DNA from: Pachysolen tannophilus NRRL Y-2460
Lineage: Eukaryota > Ascomycota > Pichiomycetes > Alaninales > Pachysolenaceae
Direction: 5' to 3'
DNA: 64,000 nucleotides
NCBI GenBank assembly: GCA_001661245.1
Contig: KV454015.1
Coordinates: 732,924 to 796,923, forward strand
How positions within the stretch are numbered: the first letter of the stretch is position 1; the number at the start of each line of letters is the position of its first letter. This document shows, piece by piece, positions 30,432 to 41,555 of the stretch. A model generated the notes under the pieces. It was given only the letters and a program-made list of their open reading frames with translations, did no database searches and was not told the origin of the DNA. A program made the translations under genes and the position numbers.

Positions 30432-31043
30432 ATGGTAAGTTAAGTACTGAGATTGGTATGGAATATATTAGAGAAACATCAATTTTTCTTTTTTTTTTTG
30501 AAACAAAGGAAAAAAAGAGCTATTACTAACTAGTTATTTATCGATTAGTCAGGTTTACCTCCAAGTTGGACGATAAAGATTTCAAAGACTCATAATAGAG
30601 AATATTATTATAATTCAGAAACTGAAGAATCATCATGGGAACCTCCTTATGGAACAGATACAGAAAAATTGAAACAATATCTTCTTTCTAATTTGCATAA
30701 ACCTGAACAAATTAAATGTAGCCACTTGTTAATAAAGCATCGTGATTCTCGAAGACCAAAATCTTGGAAATCAGAAGAACCAATTACAAGAACAAAAGAA
30801 GAAGCAATCCAGATATTAAAAGGATATCAACAACTGATTAAAGAAGGAACAGCTACATTATCAGAAATCGCTGCAAAGGAAAGTGATGATTCTTCTCATG
30901 CTAAAAATGGTGATTTGGGATGGTTCACAAAAGGTCAGATGCAACCTTCTTTTGAAAAAGCTGCTTTTGCATTACAAATTGGTGAAGTAAGTGATATTGT
31001 AGAAAGTGATAGCGGTGTTCATTTGATTGAACGAACAGGTTGA
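30432..31043 (+). CDS. ESS1: Ess1/Pin1 peptidyl-prolyl isomerase, intron directly after the start codon
   Basis: Exon 1 is the ATG alone (30432-30434). The intron 30435-30548 has GTAAGT, a perfect branch site TACTAAC at 30524-30530, and TAG. Exon 2 starts S-G-L-P-P-S-W-T, giving 165 residues. The N-terminal WW domain (about 4-38) shows both tryptophans and the Y-Y-Y-N pattern. The parvulin domain contains C-S-H-L-L-I-K-H-R-D-S-R-R-P, G-D-L-G-W-F, G-Q-M-Q-P-S-F-E and ends H-L-I-E-R-T-G, matching Pin1. It isomerises phospho-Ser-Pro bonds in the RNA polymerase II tail. The long linker seen in Candida albicans Ess1 is absent. A scan for continuous frames finds only the C-terminal 124 residues, from a later codon. 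Confidence 0.93.
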
Positions 31044-31398
31044 AAATTTATTCAAATAACTTTGATCTTTTCTATATACTTAGTTAAGAACAAAAGACAA
31101 AAAAAAAATTTCTCTTTATATTTCTTTCTTTTAAAATTGTAAAAAAAAAAATAATATAAAAACTCAGTAAATTGATAATTTTTTAAATGTTGCAATTTTC
31201 ATGTGCATTTTATCGGAAACTTATGGCTAAAAAGTTGAAAATTTTTATGATTTAAACCATCAACGAAAACACTTTTATACAGAAGTTTTAATTTGAAATT
31301 TCCAATCACTTCTAAAAGTTTTAACTTTATAAAAGATTTAGGGCTAAGATTGGGCTAAGATTGGGCCGTAAATTGTTTATCTATTAATTCTTTTATTA
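31044..31398. promoter_or_regulatory. Region between ESS1 and APE2 with AGGGCTAA motifs
   Basis: Close to the APE2 start are TTAGGGCTAA (31338-31347) and two exact 11-bp copies of GGGCTAAGATT (31341-31351 and 31352-31362), then GGGCC. AGCCCTAA on the complement matches the Tbf1-type consensus. The rest is AT-rich terminator-like DNA. Confidence 0.5.
31338..31367. promoter_or_regulatory. TTAGGGCTAA and tandem GGGCTAAGATT upstream of APE2
   Basis: The palindrome-like TTAGGGCTAA is followed by two exact 11-bp repeats and GGGCC, ending about 30 bp before the long-form ATG. The position is close enough that it could lie in the 5' UTR of the long transcript or act as the promoter of the short one. 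Confidence 0.5.
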
Positions 31399-34266
31399 AT
31401 GATTTTGAAGAGTCTCACGCCCTTCAAAGCTAGTAGGAGTTTTTTACAGTCCTTGCACGGCTTCAGAAATAAGCAACAATATTTATTCAAATCTAATTCT
31501 CAATTACTATTAAATAATTATAATAATCGTAAATATCACTCAATTAGATATTATTGTGCTTTCCATTCATCGAATAATATGTCTTCAACAACGTGAGTAT
31601 TGATTAATTGCTTTTCTTGTTGTTGTTACAATTCAATTTAATTGATTAAATCAAGTTACTAACACTATATTAAATGATATTTAAAAATTTATAGTGTTAC
31701 CACTGATAGACAAGTTTTACCGACCAATGTCAAGCCAACAAAATATAATGTAATCTTGGATCCAAATTTCCAAACTTTTACTTATGAAGGTGAAATTACT
31801 ATTGATTTTAATGTTAATGACAAGAAATCCGATTTTATATCATTAAATACTCTTGAATTGGAATTACATGAAACAAAAATTTTAGGTAAAGATTTAGCTC
31901 CAATTGAAACTACATATGATAAAGATTCTGAGACTACAACTTTTAAATTTGATACTCCATTGGAAGATGATAAACTTCAATTATATATCAAGTTTTCTGG
32001 TATCTTGAATGATAAAATGTGCGGTTTTTATAGATCGTCTTATGAATTGAATGGTGAAAAGAAATATATCGCATCCACTCAAATGGAATCAACCGATTGT
32101 CGTAGAGCATTCCCATCTTATGATGAACCATCTGCTAAAGCAGTTTTCGATATCACTTTAATTGCTGATAAAAAATTCACTTGTTTATCAAATATGGATG
32201 TTAAAGATACTATTAATTTACCTAATGATAGGAAAAAAGTTGTCTTCAATACAACACCATTGATGTCAACTTATTTGGTTGCTTTCGTTATTGGAGAATT
32301 TGGTTATATTGAATCAAATGACTACAAAGTTCCTATTAGAGTTTATACCACTCCTGGTTCAGAAGAAAAGGGTAGATTTGCTTTAGAAACAGCAGTAGAA
32401 GCTTTAAATTTCTATGATAAAAAATTTGGAATCAATTATCCATTGCCTAAATTAGATATGGTAGCCATTCCTGATTTTAGTGCTGGTGCCATGGAAAACT
32501 TTGGTTTGATTACTTATAGGGTTGTTTTAATCCTTTATGATGAAAAAACTTCAACACCTTCTGCTAAACAAAGAGTAGGTGAAGTTGTTGCTCATGAACT
32601 AGCTCATCAATGGTTTGGTAATCTTGTTACCATGGATTGGTGGGAAGGCCTTTGGTTAAATGAAGGTTTTGCCACCTGGGTTTCTTGGTATTTCTTAAAT
32701 TATAGATATCCAGAGTGGAAAGTTTGGGAACAATATGTAGGTGATTCTTTACAAAGTGCTTTGGGACTTGATGGCTTAAGATCATCTCATCCAGTAGAAG
32801 TCCCAATTCAAAGACATGATCAAATAAGTCAAATATTTGATTCCATTTCTTATGCAAAAGGTTCTTGTGTGTTGAAAATGATTGCAAATTGGTTAGGTGA
32901 AGATGTTTTCATCAAAGGGGTAGCAAAATATTTAGAAAAACATGCTTGGGGAAATACCAAGACTTCAGACTTATGGGAGTCATTATCTGAAGTTTCAGGG
33001 GAAGATGTAGTCAAAGTAATGAACATTTGGACAAAACATGTTGGTTATCCAATTTTGACGGTCAATGAAAATAATAATGAGATAAAAATTCAACAAAACC
33101 GTTATTTAGCAACCCACGATGTTAAACCAGAGGAAGATGAATTATTATATACAGTATTTTTGGCCTTGAAAACAAAGGATAAAATTGACGAGTCTCTTAT
33201 ATTAGATACAAGAAGTACTTCGTTGACATTAGAAGATCCTTCTTTTTACAAATTGAACGCAAATCAAACAGGTATCTACAGAACTTTGTATACCCCTGAA
33301 AGATGGGCAAAGTTGGGTGTATCCGGTACTCAGGGTTTGCTCTCTGCAGAAGATCGTACTGGTTTAGTTGCTGATGCTGGTGCTTTAGCATCTTCTGGTT
33401 ATGCTTCTACTGAAAACTTGTTTTCTTTGGTAAATAATTGGAAGAATGAATCTAGTTTCACTGTTTGGAATGAAATCTTGTCTAGAATCAACGCTGTTAA
33501 AAATGCATTTATATTTGAACCTCAAGAAGTCCAAGATGCATTACAAGATTTCACAAGAAGTTTGGTTTCTGTCAAATTAAAGGAAGTTGGCTGGGAGTTA
33601 CATGCTCTGGATTCATTTTTGGATCAAAGATTAAAAGGCCTCTTGTTTGGTGCTGCTACTAAATCCGGAGATCCAACTGCATTAAAAGCAGCTCAAGCCA
33701 TGTTTGACAAGTATGTACTGGGCGACAAAGAAGCAATTCCTGTAAACTTGAGAGATCAAGTCTTTGGAGCTGTTGCTAAATTGTCTTCAGATGACTATTA
33801 TGATAACTTGTTATCAATTTTCAAGAATCCTTCTTCACCTGATGAAGGAATTGCTGCTTTGAGAGCTCTTGGATCTTTTGAAAAGCCAGAACTTATTAAA
33901 AGGACCTTATCTTATTTGTTAGATGGTACTGTCAGAACACAGGATATTTATGTACCAATGGTAACATTGGCTAGTCAGAAAAACGGAATTGAGTTGTTGT
34001 TCCAATGGCTCACAGAAAATTTAGAAGCTATTACTAAGGCTTTAAGTGTTAACATCTTAGCCATGGTTGTAAGTATTTGTACTCGTGGTTTTACCTCCAG
34101 AGAACAGAAGAATCGTGTTCAAGAATTTTTCAAGAACCAGGACACAAAGGGTTACGACCAATCTTTAGCTCAAATGTTAGATGTTATCCAAACTAAGATT
34201 TCATGGGTTGAAAGAGATTCAGAAAATGTTAAGAAATGGTTATCGCAAAACGGGTTTATGAAATAA
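31399..34266 (+). CDS. APE2: M1-family zinc aminopeptidase (APE2/AAP1), one intron, probable dual targeting
   Basis: Exons 31399-31592 and 31695-34266 are joined across a 102-bp intron (GTGAGT, branch TACTAAC at 31668-31674, TAG), giving 921 residues. The active site is intact: G-A-M-E-N at about 329-333 and H-E-L-A-H-Q-W-F-G-N at about 365, with the third zinc ligand Glu in W-L-N-E-G-F-A. The first 60 residues are basic, hydroxylated and lack acids (M-I-L-K-S-L-T-P-F-K-A-S-R-S-F), resembling a mitochondrial or secretory leader. An in-frame ATG at 31579 (M-S-S-T-T) would give a cytosolic form of about 861 residues. M1 enzymes of this type release N-terminal residues from peptides. APE2 rather than AAP1 is favoured by the leader and intron. 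Confidence 0.92.
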
Positions 34267-34500
34267 TTTTTAATTTAGTCTTTTTTTTATATTTTGTGAC
34301 TTTCTTTCCTTTTAGTTAGTTTGTTAATAATTTGAATAATTAATCACTAGTTGTAACTAATGTAATTTTCATTATTATACAATTCTATTTAGTAGTCTTT
34401 TTTTTGCGTAGATATTTATCTCACTATAATAAATTTACATTTAATTTTTATTTTCTTTTTAATTTACAATATCTTTTAAAGTTGCTATAAACGATTATCA

Positions 34501-35493
34501 ATGACTAAGGAATCAGCAATAGAGTCTTATCTTTCTTTGAAAGAGGTCTCCAAAGATGTTTTTGAAAACAGCCATCCTTTCAAAGTACCCTTCGGCAATC
34601 ATGGAATATTTGGTGGCTGCTTCATTTCTCAATCATTACACGCGGCCACATTAACTGTTGATGCTAAATTCAGACCATACAGTATACATTGTAATTTTTT
34701 AGTTGCAGGAGATCCAACATTATCACTTCGTTATAGAGTTGAGAGATTGAGAGATGGGAAGAATTATAGTCATAGAGAGGTTAAGGTTTATCAAGAGGGA
34801 AAATTGACGTTTATATGTACAGTATCTTTTCAATCAAGAAAGTTGGAAGGTTCAGCAGCCGACTTGGGCCCTCAATTGAGACATCAAAAAGACGCACCTA
34901 TAATAGGTAAAGATGTATTACTGCCAGAAGCAATGATTGATGCCAGAGAAGCGTTTTTAAAATGGTATGCTATTATTTTAAACAAGTTGAAATTAGAGAA
35001 TATGCCTTCCGGGGAGGAAATTCTTTCGCAAGTTAGTCCGAATCTGTGCGAGTGGAGGCTTCCAGAGGACTATATGGATTATGGAAAGATACCAGAGCTG
35101 GAGAAACTGCTGTTTCTTAGTGATAATCCACCAAATCCAGCGAATAAAACATTTAGACATTGGTTCCGGGCCAGACCGACTATTAAAGATCCTCGTTTCC
35201 ATGAAATTGCATTGGCTTATGGTTCCGATATGTTTTTATTATCTGTAACTAACAGAGCCTTCTTAAGACATTTTGCTTCTGCAAAGTTTTCTGTGTCCTT
35301 GGACCATACGATATATTTCCATGAAGAGTTCAAGGCCGATGAGTGGATGTGTTTTTGTGTAAGGAACACGAGAACTGGAGATAATAGATCTTTGGTTACT
35401 GCTGATGTTTTCACAAGAGAAGGAAAAATTGCTGCTACAGTCGTACAAGAAGGTTTGGTAGTTATTGATCGCAAAAGGAAAAGTAAATTATAA
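34501..35493 (+). CDS. TES1: Peroxisomal acyl-CoA thioesterase (TES1/TesB type)
   Basis: The protein has 330 residues with a double hot-dog thioesterase layout. The N-terminal hot-dog contains G-I-F-G-G-C-F-I-S-Q-S-L; the C-terminal one contains S-V-S-L-D-H-T-I-Y-F-H and V-V-Q-E-G. The likely catalytic Asp (about 268), Ser/Thr (about 297) and Gln (about 316) of the TesB triad are present. The last three residues are S-K-L, a perfect type-1 peroxisomal targeting signal, preceded by basic R-K-R-K. The enzyme would hydrolyse acyl-CoA during beta-oxidation. Five CTG codons occur, more than in most neighbours; all fall in variable positions. It reads in the same direction as APE2, 234 bp after its stop. 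Confidence 0.9.
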   Translation: MTKESAIESYLSLKEVSKDVFENSHPFKVPFGNHGIFGGCFISQSLHAATLTVDAKFRPYSIHCNFLVAGDPTLSLRYRVERLRDGKNYSHREVKVYQEGKLTFICTVSFQSRKLEGSAADLGPQLRHQKDAPIIGKDVLLPEAMIDAREAFLKWYAIILNKLKLENMPSGEEILSQVSPNLCEWRLPEDYMDYGKIPELEKLLFLSDNPPNPANKTFRHWFRARPTIKDPRFHEIALAYGSDMFLLSVTNRAFLRHFASAKFSVSLDHTIYFHEEFKADEWMCFCVRNTRTGDNRSLVTADVFTREGKIAATVVQEGLVVIDRKRKSKL

Positions 35494-35728
35494 TGATAAT
35501 GTCTTTTTTAACTCATTAAGTTGTCGATATATGCTATGACCAACCAATCTACTTTCACATGAATTTATAATCTAGAGTAGAAGTTGGGTAATAATTTTTC
35601 GTAAATATATATAGTAAGCAGAGGAAAGGTAAATGATAAGTTGAGAGTTTTCTAAAAATGTAGCAAATGTTTGAAACAAAACTATGTACGTAGAAAGTAG
35701 TATATCATTAAAAAGCGGTATCAATGTA

Positions 35729-38700
35729 TCATCCTGGATTTTTCTTTTCAATCAAAGCGTTAAACAATTGTAAGCTAACAGAAGAGTTATTCATTCCTAT
35801 TATTGGATTTGAATCCTCTATCAAATCAAATGGCTTACTTTTGAATTTTTGGTACAACTCGGCCTTTTCGTTGTACAAGTATAATTTCTGTGTATTGTTT
35901 AAATCAATTAACCCATCTCTTAGTTTGAGATCTTTCAAAAAAATAGACAACTTATTTTTTGTATTAAGCGGTGGTAGTTGCATAATACTTCCTGTATTGG
36001 CCCGCAGTGAAGATTCATTCGATGCGCCATTTGCAGTTGAGGCTTCTTCTTGCAGCTTGAAGGATTCCATGTTGACAGATATGGCTTCTGTAAACAATAT
36101 TTCTAATGATAGTAAAATATCATAGAGCAAATTTTTCAATTTACTGTTATGACTAACTATAGTACTCGAATACAACTTCACCAAGTTTTGCAAAAACGTG
36201 TCTGTCGATAAATCAACAGATCTTTTCAAAATTAAATCGACTAGGAATGTTTTGTGGATCAAAATAATTTTCAAAAATAAAGATATTGATGTACATAACT
36301 CTTCATGTTCCTTGCCCATCACTGTGCTATTTCTTTCAATGATATTTTCAGAAAGAGAACTTTGATAATTACTATCAGAAACGTTTATAACCTTATCACA
36401 GGAATCAATCAATTTCTCTAATGATAAGTTTAACGAAAATATCAAAGAATCAGTCAAGGGAAGAGCCTTGTGTTCACAATTATTTGAAGTCTTAGAGCAG
36501 TTATTAATGATATCTATAAGGTAAGGAACTAAACTCTCATTCTCGCTTGAAGGTAGATAGACTTTTGGAAAGTTTTCTGATCTTAAGAAGTAACTCTCAG
36601 CTGCATTTAAAACCAAAAGTTTCAAATCAGGAGACAATAAATCAAATAGCTGACTCAACAAACGGCAGTTATTATTGTCATTTTGTATGCGTTTTTCTTC
36701 CATTTGTCTGCTATTGCTAAAAAGCATCATTAAAATGTCTTGAATGGAGATCAACTTGAAATCGTCACTCTTATCAGAGCCAAATTCATTTTCAAAAATT
36801 ATTTTTAATGCTACTTGACATATTGGAAGATTAAAATTGTTCAAAACCTCCATGACTCTATATAAATCCTTTGAATTGAAAATCGCTTTTGAGTCCAATA
36901 ATAATAATTCATTGAATATTTCCAACATTTCGTCCTCGTTAATAAAATCATTAGATACCACCTGTTCTATCAATAAAGGAGCATTCGTAAATAATAGTTT
37001 ATTGAAAACTTTTGAAATTTTTTTATGAAATGCAGATAAGAATGTATTTTTGAAATGTACAGAGTCAATAATCATAGGCGTCGCACCACTTATCAATGGC
37101 AATGGTGTAGCATTATTATTTGATACAGGTGTCGGAAGATGATCCATCACATTACCCATTTGAGTTTCCATAACCACTGCTGCAGTGGAATCTGGGGATA
37201 CTGCTGTTATATTTGTGTTTGATTGAGCTTCTAATATACCTTTTACTATGTATTTCAAGATATAAGAAGGATGCGTTAATTCAAAATTTTGTTTTATCAA
37301 TTTGAACTTCAAGGATTCATAGTGAGTTAAATGACAATTGATATCTTCTCTCAATAGTAAATACCATATCAATTTATGGTTAGAATTTCCTGTTATATTA
37401 TCTGCAATTGTTTCTTCCTTGCCAAAAATTTGAATGACTTGCATCAAGCTCATAAATTCATGTATTAATAACTTCATTATAAATTTGAGATATGCATCAA
37501 AATCCAAATATAATGAAGGCAATATATCATTATTAATATACTCCATTAATATTGTATCTAGAGAAGTTCTGTTCGAATTTTTTAAAACTTGTAGGAGCTT
37601 GATTATACTTTCTAATGACTGCGATAAATATTCTCCATTAATGCTTTCTAATCTAATTTGATCCAAGAAATTATGAAGAAGCATTACAACATTATCTTTA
37701 AAGTGATACTGATCTAAGAATTCATCTGGATTCAAATTCTCTATTTTGAAATCTCTTAAAATTTCCAATAAATCTTCTTTTCCAAGTTCATTTTCACGGT
37801 TAGTTGTTTCATAAATAACCAAATTATTCAAATCATTCAACAAATTATTTTCTTTGGTAACTTCGATTGAAAACTTCCAAAAATCAATAAAATTAAATGA
37901 ATCATTGCTTTTCAAAAAATTGTAATTACTAATTACCATAACCAAAATCCTGGTAAAAACTGTGGAAGCAGTTGAACCATTGCCATCCCAAACTAAAGGA
38001 GTTAGAGAATTGACTAACGTATAATTACTTGAAACAATTTCAGTGATAAAGTATAGTGTCTCAAGATATAAGTTAATCATTCTATTTTCATTAACCAAAA
38101 CGTAGCTAAGAAATTCTTGGAAAAATTTAGAATTATTATTCAAGATCTCAAATAATTTATAACAAACTGCTATTTTTTCTTTCGTCACAGTAACCAATTT
38201 CTGCGAATTGTTAATTCTAGTTCTCAACTCATTGAAAAGATGGTCTGCAGTTAAAAACTTCAAGCCAAGGTTCAAAGAGTTTAAGAATTCCCAATTGTAA
38301 TCATTGTCAAAATTTAACAAATCATCATTGTCAATCATATAATCCAAAAAAATAGATATAATTTTTTTTGACTTCTGGAATTCCATATCCATATCCATGG
38401 ACGAACCGACTTCTTCATTTGTTAAAGTTTTCAATATAGTATTGCACTGAGTATTGTTCAAAATCGGTAAATTTTGTATTATTAAAAGATGAACCATACA
38501 ATTATCCAAAGCTTTAGGAAGATATATTATACCCGAAGAAATTAGTCTTCTCAAATAAGAACTAACTGTAAATAATTTTGAAACATATAGTTTGTTAACT
38601 AAAATCAAAAAATTGTCTATATTAACCGGTAGTTCTTGTTCATGAGTACCGACTAATGACTTGCTGAACTTGTCGTTGATCAGGTAAATAAATTCCAAGA

Positions 38701-40435
38701 TTTCAATTTCTATTTCTAGTTTTTTCGTCTTGATTGCAGATTTCAGTAAAGCAGGTCTAGATGACAAGCTCCATAAATAATATCTCACAATAGATACAGT
38801 CAAATAAACACGCTGCGTATCATCATTTTTTCTATAACTGGACACACACCAATTCAAAAGTAGTTTTAAATGGAGCTTCCAGTCATTTGAAGTATTATCA
38901 GGGGTACTTTCATTATTGTCATCTAGTGTTTTGTTGGTAATTTCAAAAATCAATTTTGACAACTCGTTTATATTGGAACCATTGAAAGAATCTAGTTTTT
39001 TTATGATACTGACTGAAGATGCGGGATTAAGATTGTTATCAGGGAAATCAATCATAAGTGATTCGTTCCTATAACTTATAATTTCAAATTGCAGTGATAT
39101 AATTGGATTGTTCAAATCTATGATTTTTTGTAAAACCGGTTTCAATAATAACCAATTGTTTGGAATTATGAAAGAGCTCGAATTATAATAAAATAAATAA
39201 AATATTAAAAATTTTAAATTCGAAAGTAGCGACTTTCGTATACTTTTTGTTAATGTTGTATCCTCCAATAACTTGAGATAGTTCAAAAGCATGAACTCAC
39301 TTAATTCATTCGACAAGTAGTCAACTTTAATCAATTGAAACCAAAACAACTTGATGATAATGATATGAAATGAAATTAATTTAAAATCACCAGTACTATA
39401 TTCATAACTATTTTCTGATTTTTCGTCATTATATATTTTTTTTAAAAATTTTACTATCCAATTCAAGAAGACCTCTTGATTTATCAATTCTTCCAAGTAT
39501 AAATGTGCAGTTAACTTGATTATGTAGTTCAAATTATCTTTCCAACTATTTTCAATATTTGAAGTTGGTGCTGTTTCTTTTTCTTTATATGTAAAACAAT
39601 CTCTTGCAATTTTTTCCATGTACTCTGTTACTTGTATTGTCCAATCATGAATCCAATTATTCTCTGAGATCTTTGCGTTATTACCACCAGTCAGTACAAT
39701 ACTTCCTGGAGCATTTTTTCTTCTTAAACCTCTTAACTCATTTGTTCCCACACATTTGACAAACCATATAGCTCTAGGTATGGGTATTTTCTTACTACAG
39801 CATTGATCCAACAATAGTTTGTTCCTAATACCATGAGGAATAGTTCTTGATAATCTACTCAAAGGATCATCTGGATTGGCCAAATTCTGTAACCACAATT
39901 CTTTCTTATGGTCAGTCAATGTCACTCTTGGTGGCGGCTTATATGCTGATTTCACATGGACTCTATTATACTCTTGCCTCAAATTCATAGCTTCTATTAT
40001 ATTCTCACTTAAAGCATTCAACTTTGAATTTGTTGAAGTTGTCTTATTAACTATTTGATCAGAATCACTGTTACTTGTTACCGTTGTTCCAGCACTACTG
40101 TTATTCATATTATCTGTATTCAAAAGCTGATGCACCATATTTTTGGCAGAGAGTAATTCATTATTTACCACCGGCAGACTATAATAACCTTTTTGAAGAT
40201 GATTTTGCATCACCACATCCTGCTGAGGATTATATGACCAAGGATTGAAGTCTGGATATACATAATGCTTTTTACCTGCGTTATGGAATGATGATGGTGG
40301 ATTATTTGATGAGTTTGAATTACTGAACGGTTCATCACCGTTAAGAGGAAAAACGTCCTTAGGTTTTTCTAAAACATATCTCTTGATTGGACTGGTTTCC
40401 GTTGCATTACCAGTCCCTTTATGATTCTTATTCAT
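35729..40435 (-). CDS. SRB8: Mediator kinase-module subunit Srb8 (MED12)
   Basis: This 1568-residue protein matches the length of Srb8 (1427 in S. cerevisiae). The conserved Med12 N-terminal region is clear at about residues 165-245: K-P-P-P-R-V-T-L-T-D-H-K, L-A-N-P-D-D-P-L-S-R-L-S-R-T-I-P-H-G and I-P-I-P-R-A-I-W-F-V-K-C-V-G. The rest is helix- and Leu/Asn-rich without obvious motifs. Med12 activates Cdk8/cyclin C and links that module to core Mediator, mostly for repression. A proline/asparagine-rich stretch (about 30-65) is probably disordered. It converges on TES1 with 235 bp between stops. The start is a clean ATG. Confidence 0.93.
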   Translation of the reverse strand: MNKNHKGTGNATETSPIKRYVLEKPKDVFPLNGDEPFSNSNSSNNPPSSFHNAGKKHYVYPDFNPWSYNPQQDVVMQNHLQKGYYSLPVVNNELLSAKNMVHQLLNTDNMNNSSAGTTVTSNSDSDQIVNKTTSTNSKLNALSENIIEAMNLRQEYNRVHVKSAYKPPPRVTLTDHKKELWLQNLANPDDPLSRLSRTIPHGIRNKLLLDQCCSKKIPIPRAIWFVKCVGTNELRGLRRKNAPGSIVLTGGNNAKISENNWIHDWTIQVTEYMEKIARDCFTYKEKETAPTSNIENSWKDNLNYIIKLTAHLYLEELINQEVFLNWIVKFLKKIYNDEKSENSYEYSTGDFKLISFHIIIIKLFWFQLIKVDYLSNELSEFMLLNYLKLLEDTTLTKSIRKSLLSNLKFLIFYLFYYNSSSFIIPNNWLLLKPVLQKIIDLNNPIISLQFEIISYRNESLMIDFPDNNLNPASSVSIIKKLDSFNGSNINELSKLIFEITNKTLDDNNESTPDNTSNDWKLHLKLLLNWCVSSYRKNDDTQRVYLTVSIVRYYLWSLSSRPALLKSAIKTKKLEIEIEILEFIYLINDKFSKSLVGTHEQELPVNIDNFLILVNKLYVSKLFTVSSYLRRLISSGIIYLPKALDNCMVHLLIIQNLPILNNTQCNTILKTLTNEEVGSSMDMDMEFQKSKKIISIFLDYMIDNDDLLNFDNDYNWEFLNSLNLGLKFLTADHLFNELRTRINNSQKLVTVTKEKIAVCYKLFEILNNNSKFFQEFLSYVLVNENRMINLYLETLYFITEIVSSNYTLVNSLTPLVWDGNGSTASTVFTRILVMVISNYNFLKSNDSFNFIDFWKFSIEVTKENNLLNDLNNLVIYETTNRENELGKEDLLEILRDFKIENLNPDEFLDQYHFKDNVVMLLHNFLDQIRLESINGEYLSQSLESIIKLLQVLKNSNRTSLDTILMEYINNDILPSLYLDFDAYLKFIMKLLIHEFMSLMQVIQIFGKEETIADNITGNSNHKLIWYLLLREDINCHLTHYESLKFKLIKQNFELTHPSYILKYIVKGILEAQSNTNITAVSPDSTAAVVMETQMGNVMDHLPTPVSNNNATPLPLISGATPMIIDSVHFKNTFLSAFHKKISKVFNKLLFTNAPLLIEQVVSNDFINEDEMLEIFNELLLLDSKAIFNSKDLYRVMEVLNNFNLPICQVALKIIFENEFGSDKSDDFKLISIQDILMMLFSNSRQMEEKRIQNDNNNCRLLSQLFDLLSPDLKLLVLNAAESYFLRSENFPKVYLPSSENESLVPYLIDIINNCSKTSNNCEHKALPLTDSLIFSLNLSLEKLIDSCDKVINVSDSNYQSSLSENIIERNSTVMGKEHEELCTSISLFLKIILIHKTFLVDLILKRSVDLSTDTFLQNLVKLYSSTIVSHNSKLKNLLYDILLSLEILFTEAISVNMESFKLQEEASTANGASNESSLRANTGSIMQLPPLNTKNKLSIFLKDLKLRDGLIDLNNTQKLYLYNEKAELYQKFKSKPFDLIEDSNPIIGMNNSSVSLQLFNALIEKKNPG

Positions 40436-40502
40436 TTAAAACGGAAAAGTTGGCACAATTGCCCAATAATATTGTCTTCTTTTCCAATATGATCCGTATA
40501 CT

Positions 40503-40536
<34 letters not shown>

Positions 40537-40737
40537 AATATACACCATTAACTAAATTTATTTAAAAGAAAATACACCGGAAAAGATAGATAGTAGTACA
40601 ATACATAAAGTAAATGAAAACTTTCAAAAATTACAATAATAAAAACACAAAACATCCCACACCAGTTTATCAAAAGATTACAAAACTTATATACAAAAAT
40701 GATTAATATTACAAATGAAGAAGAGGTATTGAAGATA
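40436..40737. other. Intergenic between two minus-strand genes
   Basis: It holds the SRB8 promoter, including a (TA)n run at about 40507-40533 close to the start, and the 3' flank of the coiled-coil gene. Nothing else was recognised. Confidence 0.4.
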
Positions 40738-41286
40738 TCAAGTTTCTATATTCTTCTTCTGGACCAATTTTGAAGGATCAAAGGTTCTAAAAACCGTTTT
40801 GGATTTCTTGTTTTTCGTTACTTTCAGCGAAGTTGGGGTACTATTAATATTGTTTGATTCAATTTTTTTGTTTTGCCTTTCCAATACCTTGGAATTGGAA
40901 CTAGGTATCGTTGATGATCCAGAATTTGTGTTTGGAGAATTTGGAGAATTTGTAAAATTTTGTAACTTTTCACGTAAAGATAATTCCACGTTAGATACAT
41001 CTTGTTCTTGTTGCAACAGTGGAAGTTGATCACTTTGTTTTTCGTTTTCATCTATTGACATCGATATCAGTGATTGTTTGCCTTTCTGTAAAAAAGATAT
41101 TATCTTTTGTTTCTCATGAAGGTCTTTTTTCAACTGTAGATTGCGTTGTTGTTCCAGTATTAAATCTTGCTCTGCAATGAGTAATTTCTTCTTCAAATCT
41201 AAGCATTCTTGAGTCTTGTCAAATAATTCTTGGTGAATGTGTTCTATATTTCCATCAGTGCCAATGGCTTCATTACCTTGTTGCAT
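40738..41286 (-). CDS. Coiled-coil orphan protein (182 residues)
   Basis: I do not recognise the protein. Residues about 15-70 form a heptad-like coiled coil (H-Q-E-L-F-D-K-T-Q-E-C-L-D-L-K-K-K-L-L-I). A Ser/Asn/Pro-rich middle and a basic end (K-N-K-K-S-K-T-V-F-R-T-F-D-P-S-K-L-V) follow. There is no membrane span. It could be an adaptor or cytoskeletal linker, but no function is claimed. Its ATG and codon use look normal, and it lies between SRB8 and the PDH kinase gene, all on the minus strand. Confidence 0.65.
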   Translation of the reverse strand: MQQGNEAIGTDGNIEHIHQELFDKTQECLDLKKKLLIAEQDLILEQQRNLQLKKDLHEKQKIISFLQKGKQSLISMSIDENEKQSDQLPLLQQEQDVSNVELSLREKLQNFTNSPNSPNTNSGSSTIPSSNSKVLERQNKKIESNNINSTPTSLKVTKNKKSKTVFRTFDPSKLVQKKNIET

Positions 41287-41555
41287 TGTTGAATAATTAA
41301 AAGAGTTTTTTAAACAACGCTGAAATGCTTTTTAGAAATATTTTGAGATAATTGAAGATGAATAGATAAAACAATTAAATAAAAGATAAATAGAAAGATA
41401 AAATATTAACTTATCTATTTTGTTTTGTTTCTGCATTTTTTAACTACCTTTATCATTCATTATATTATATTTCTATAACCCTATTTATAAATACAACAAC
41501 AAGCTATATGAACAAAAAAACTAAAGAAGACCTTCAATTGTTTTATAATAAATAT

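Noticed and set aside
35217-35474. Minus-strand frames within TES1
   Set aside because: Antisense shadows of a gene with intact thioesterase residues and a PTS1.
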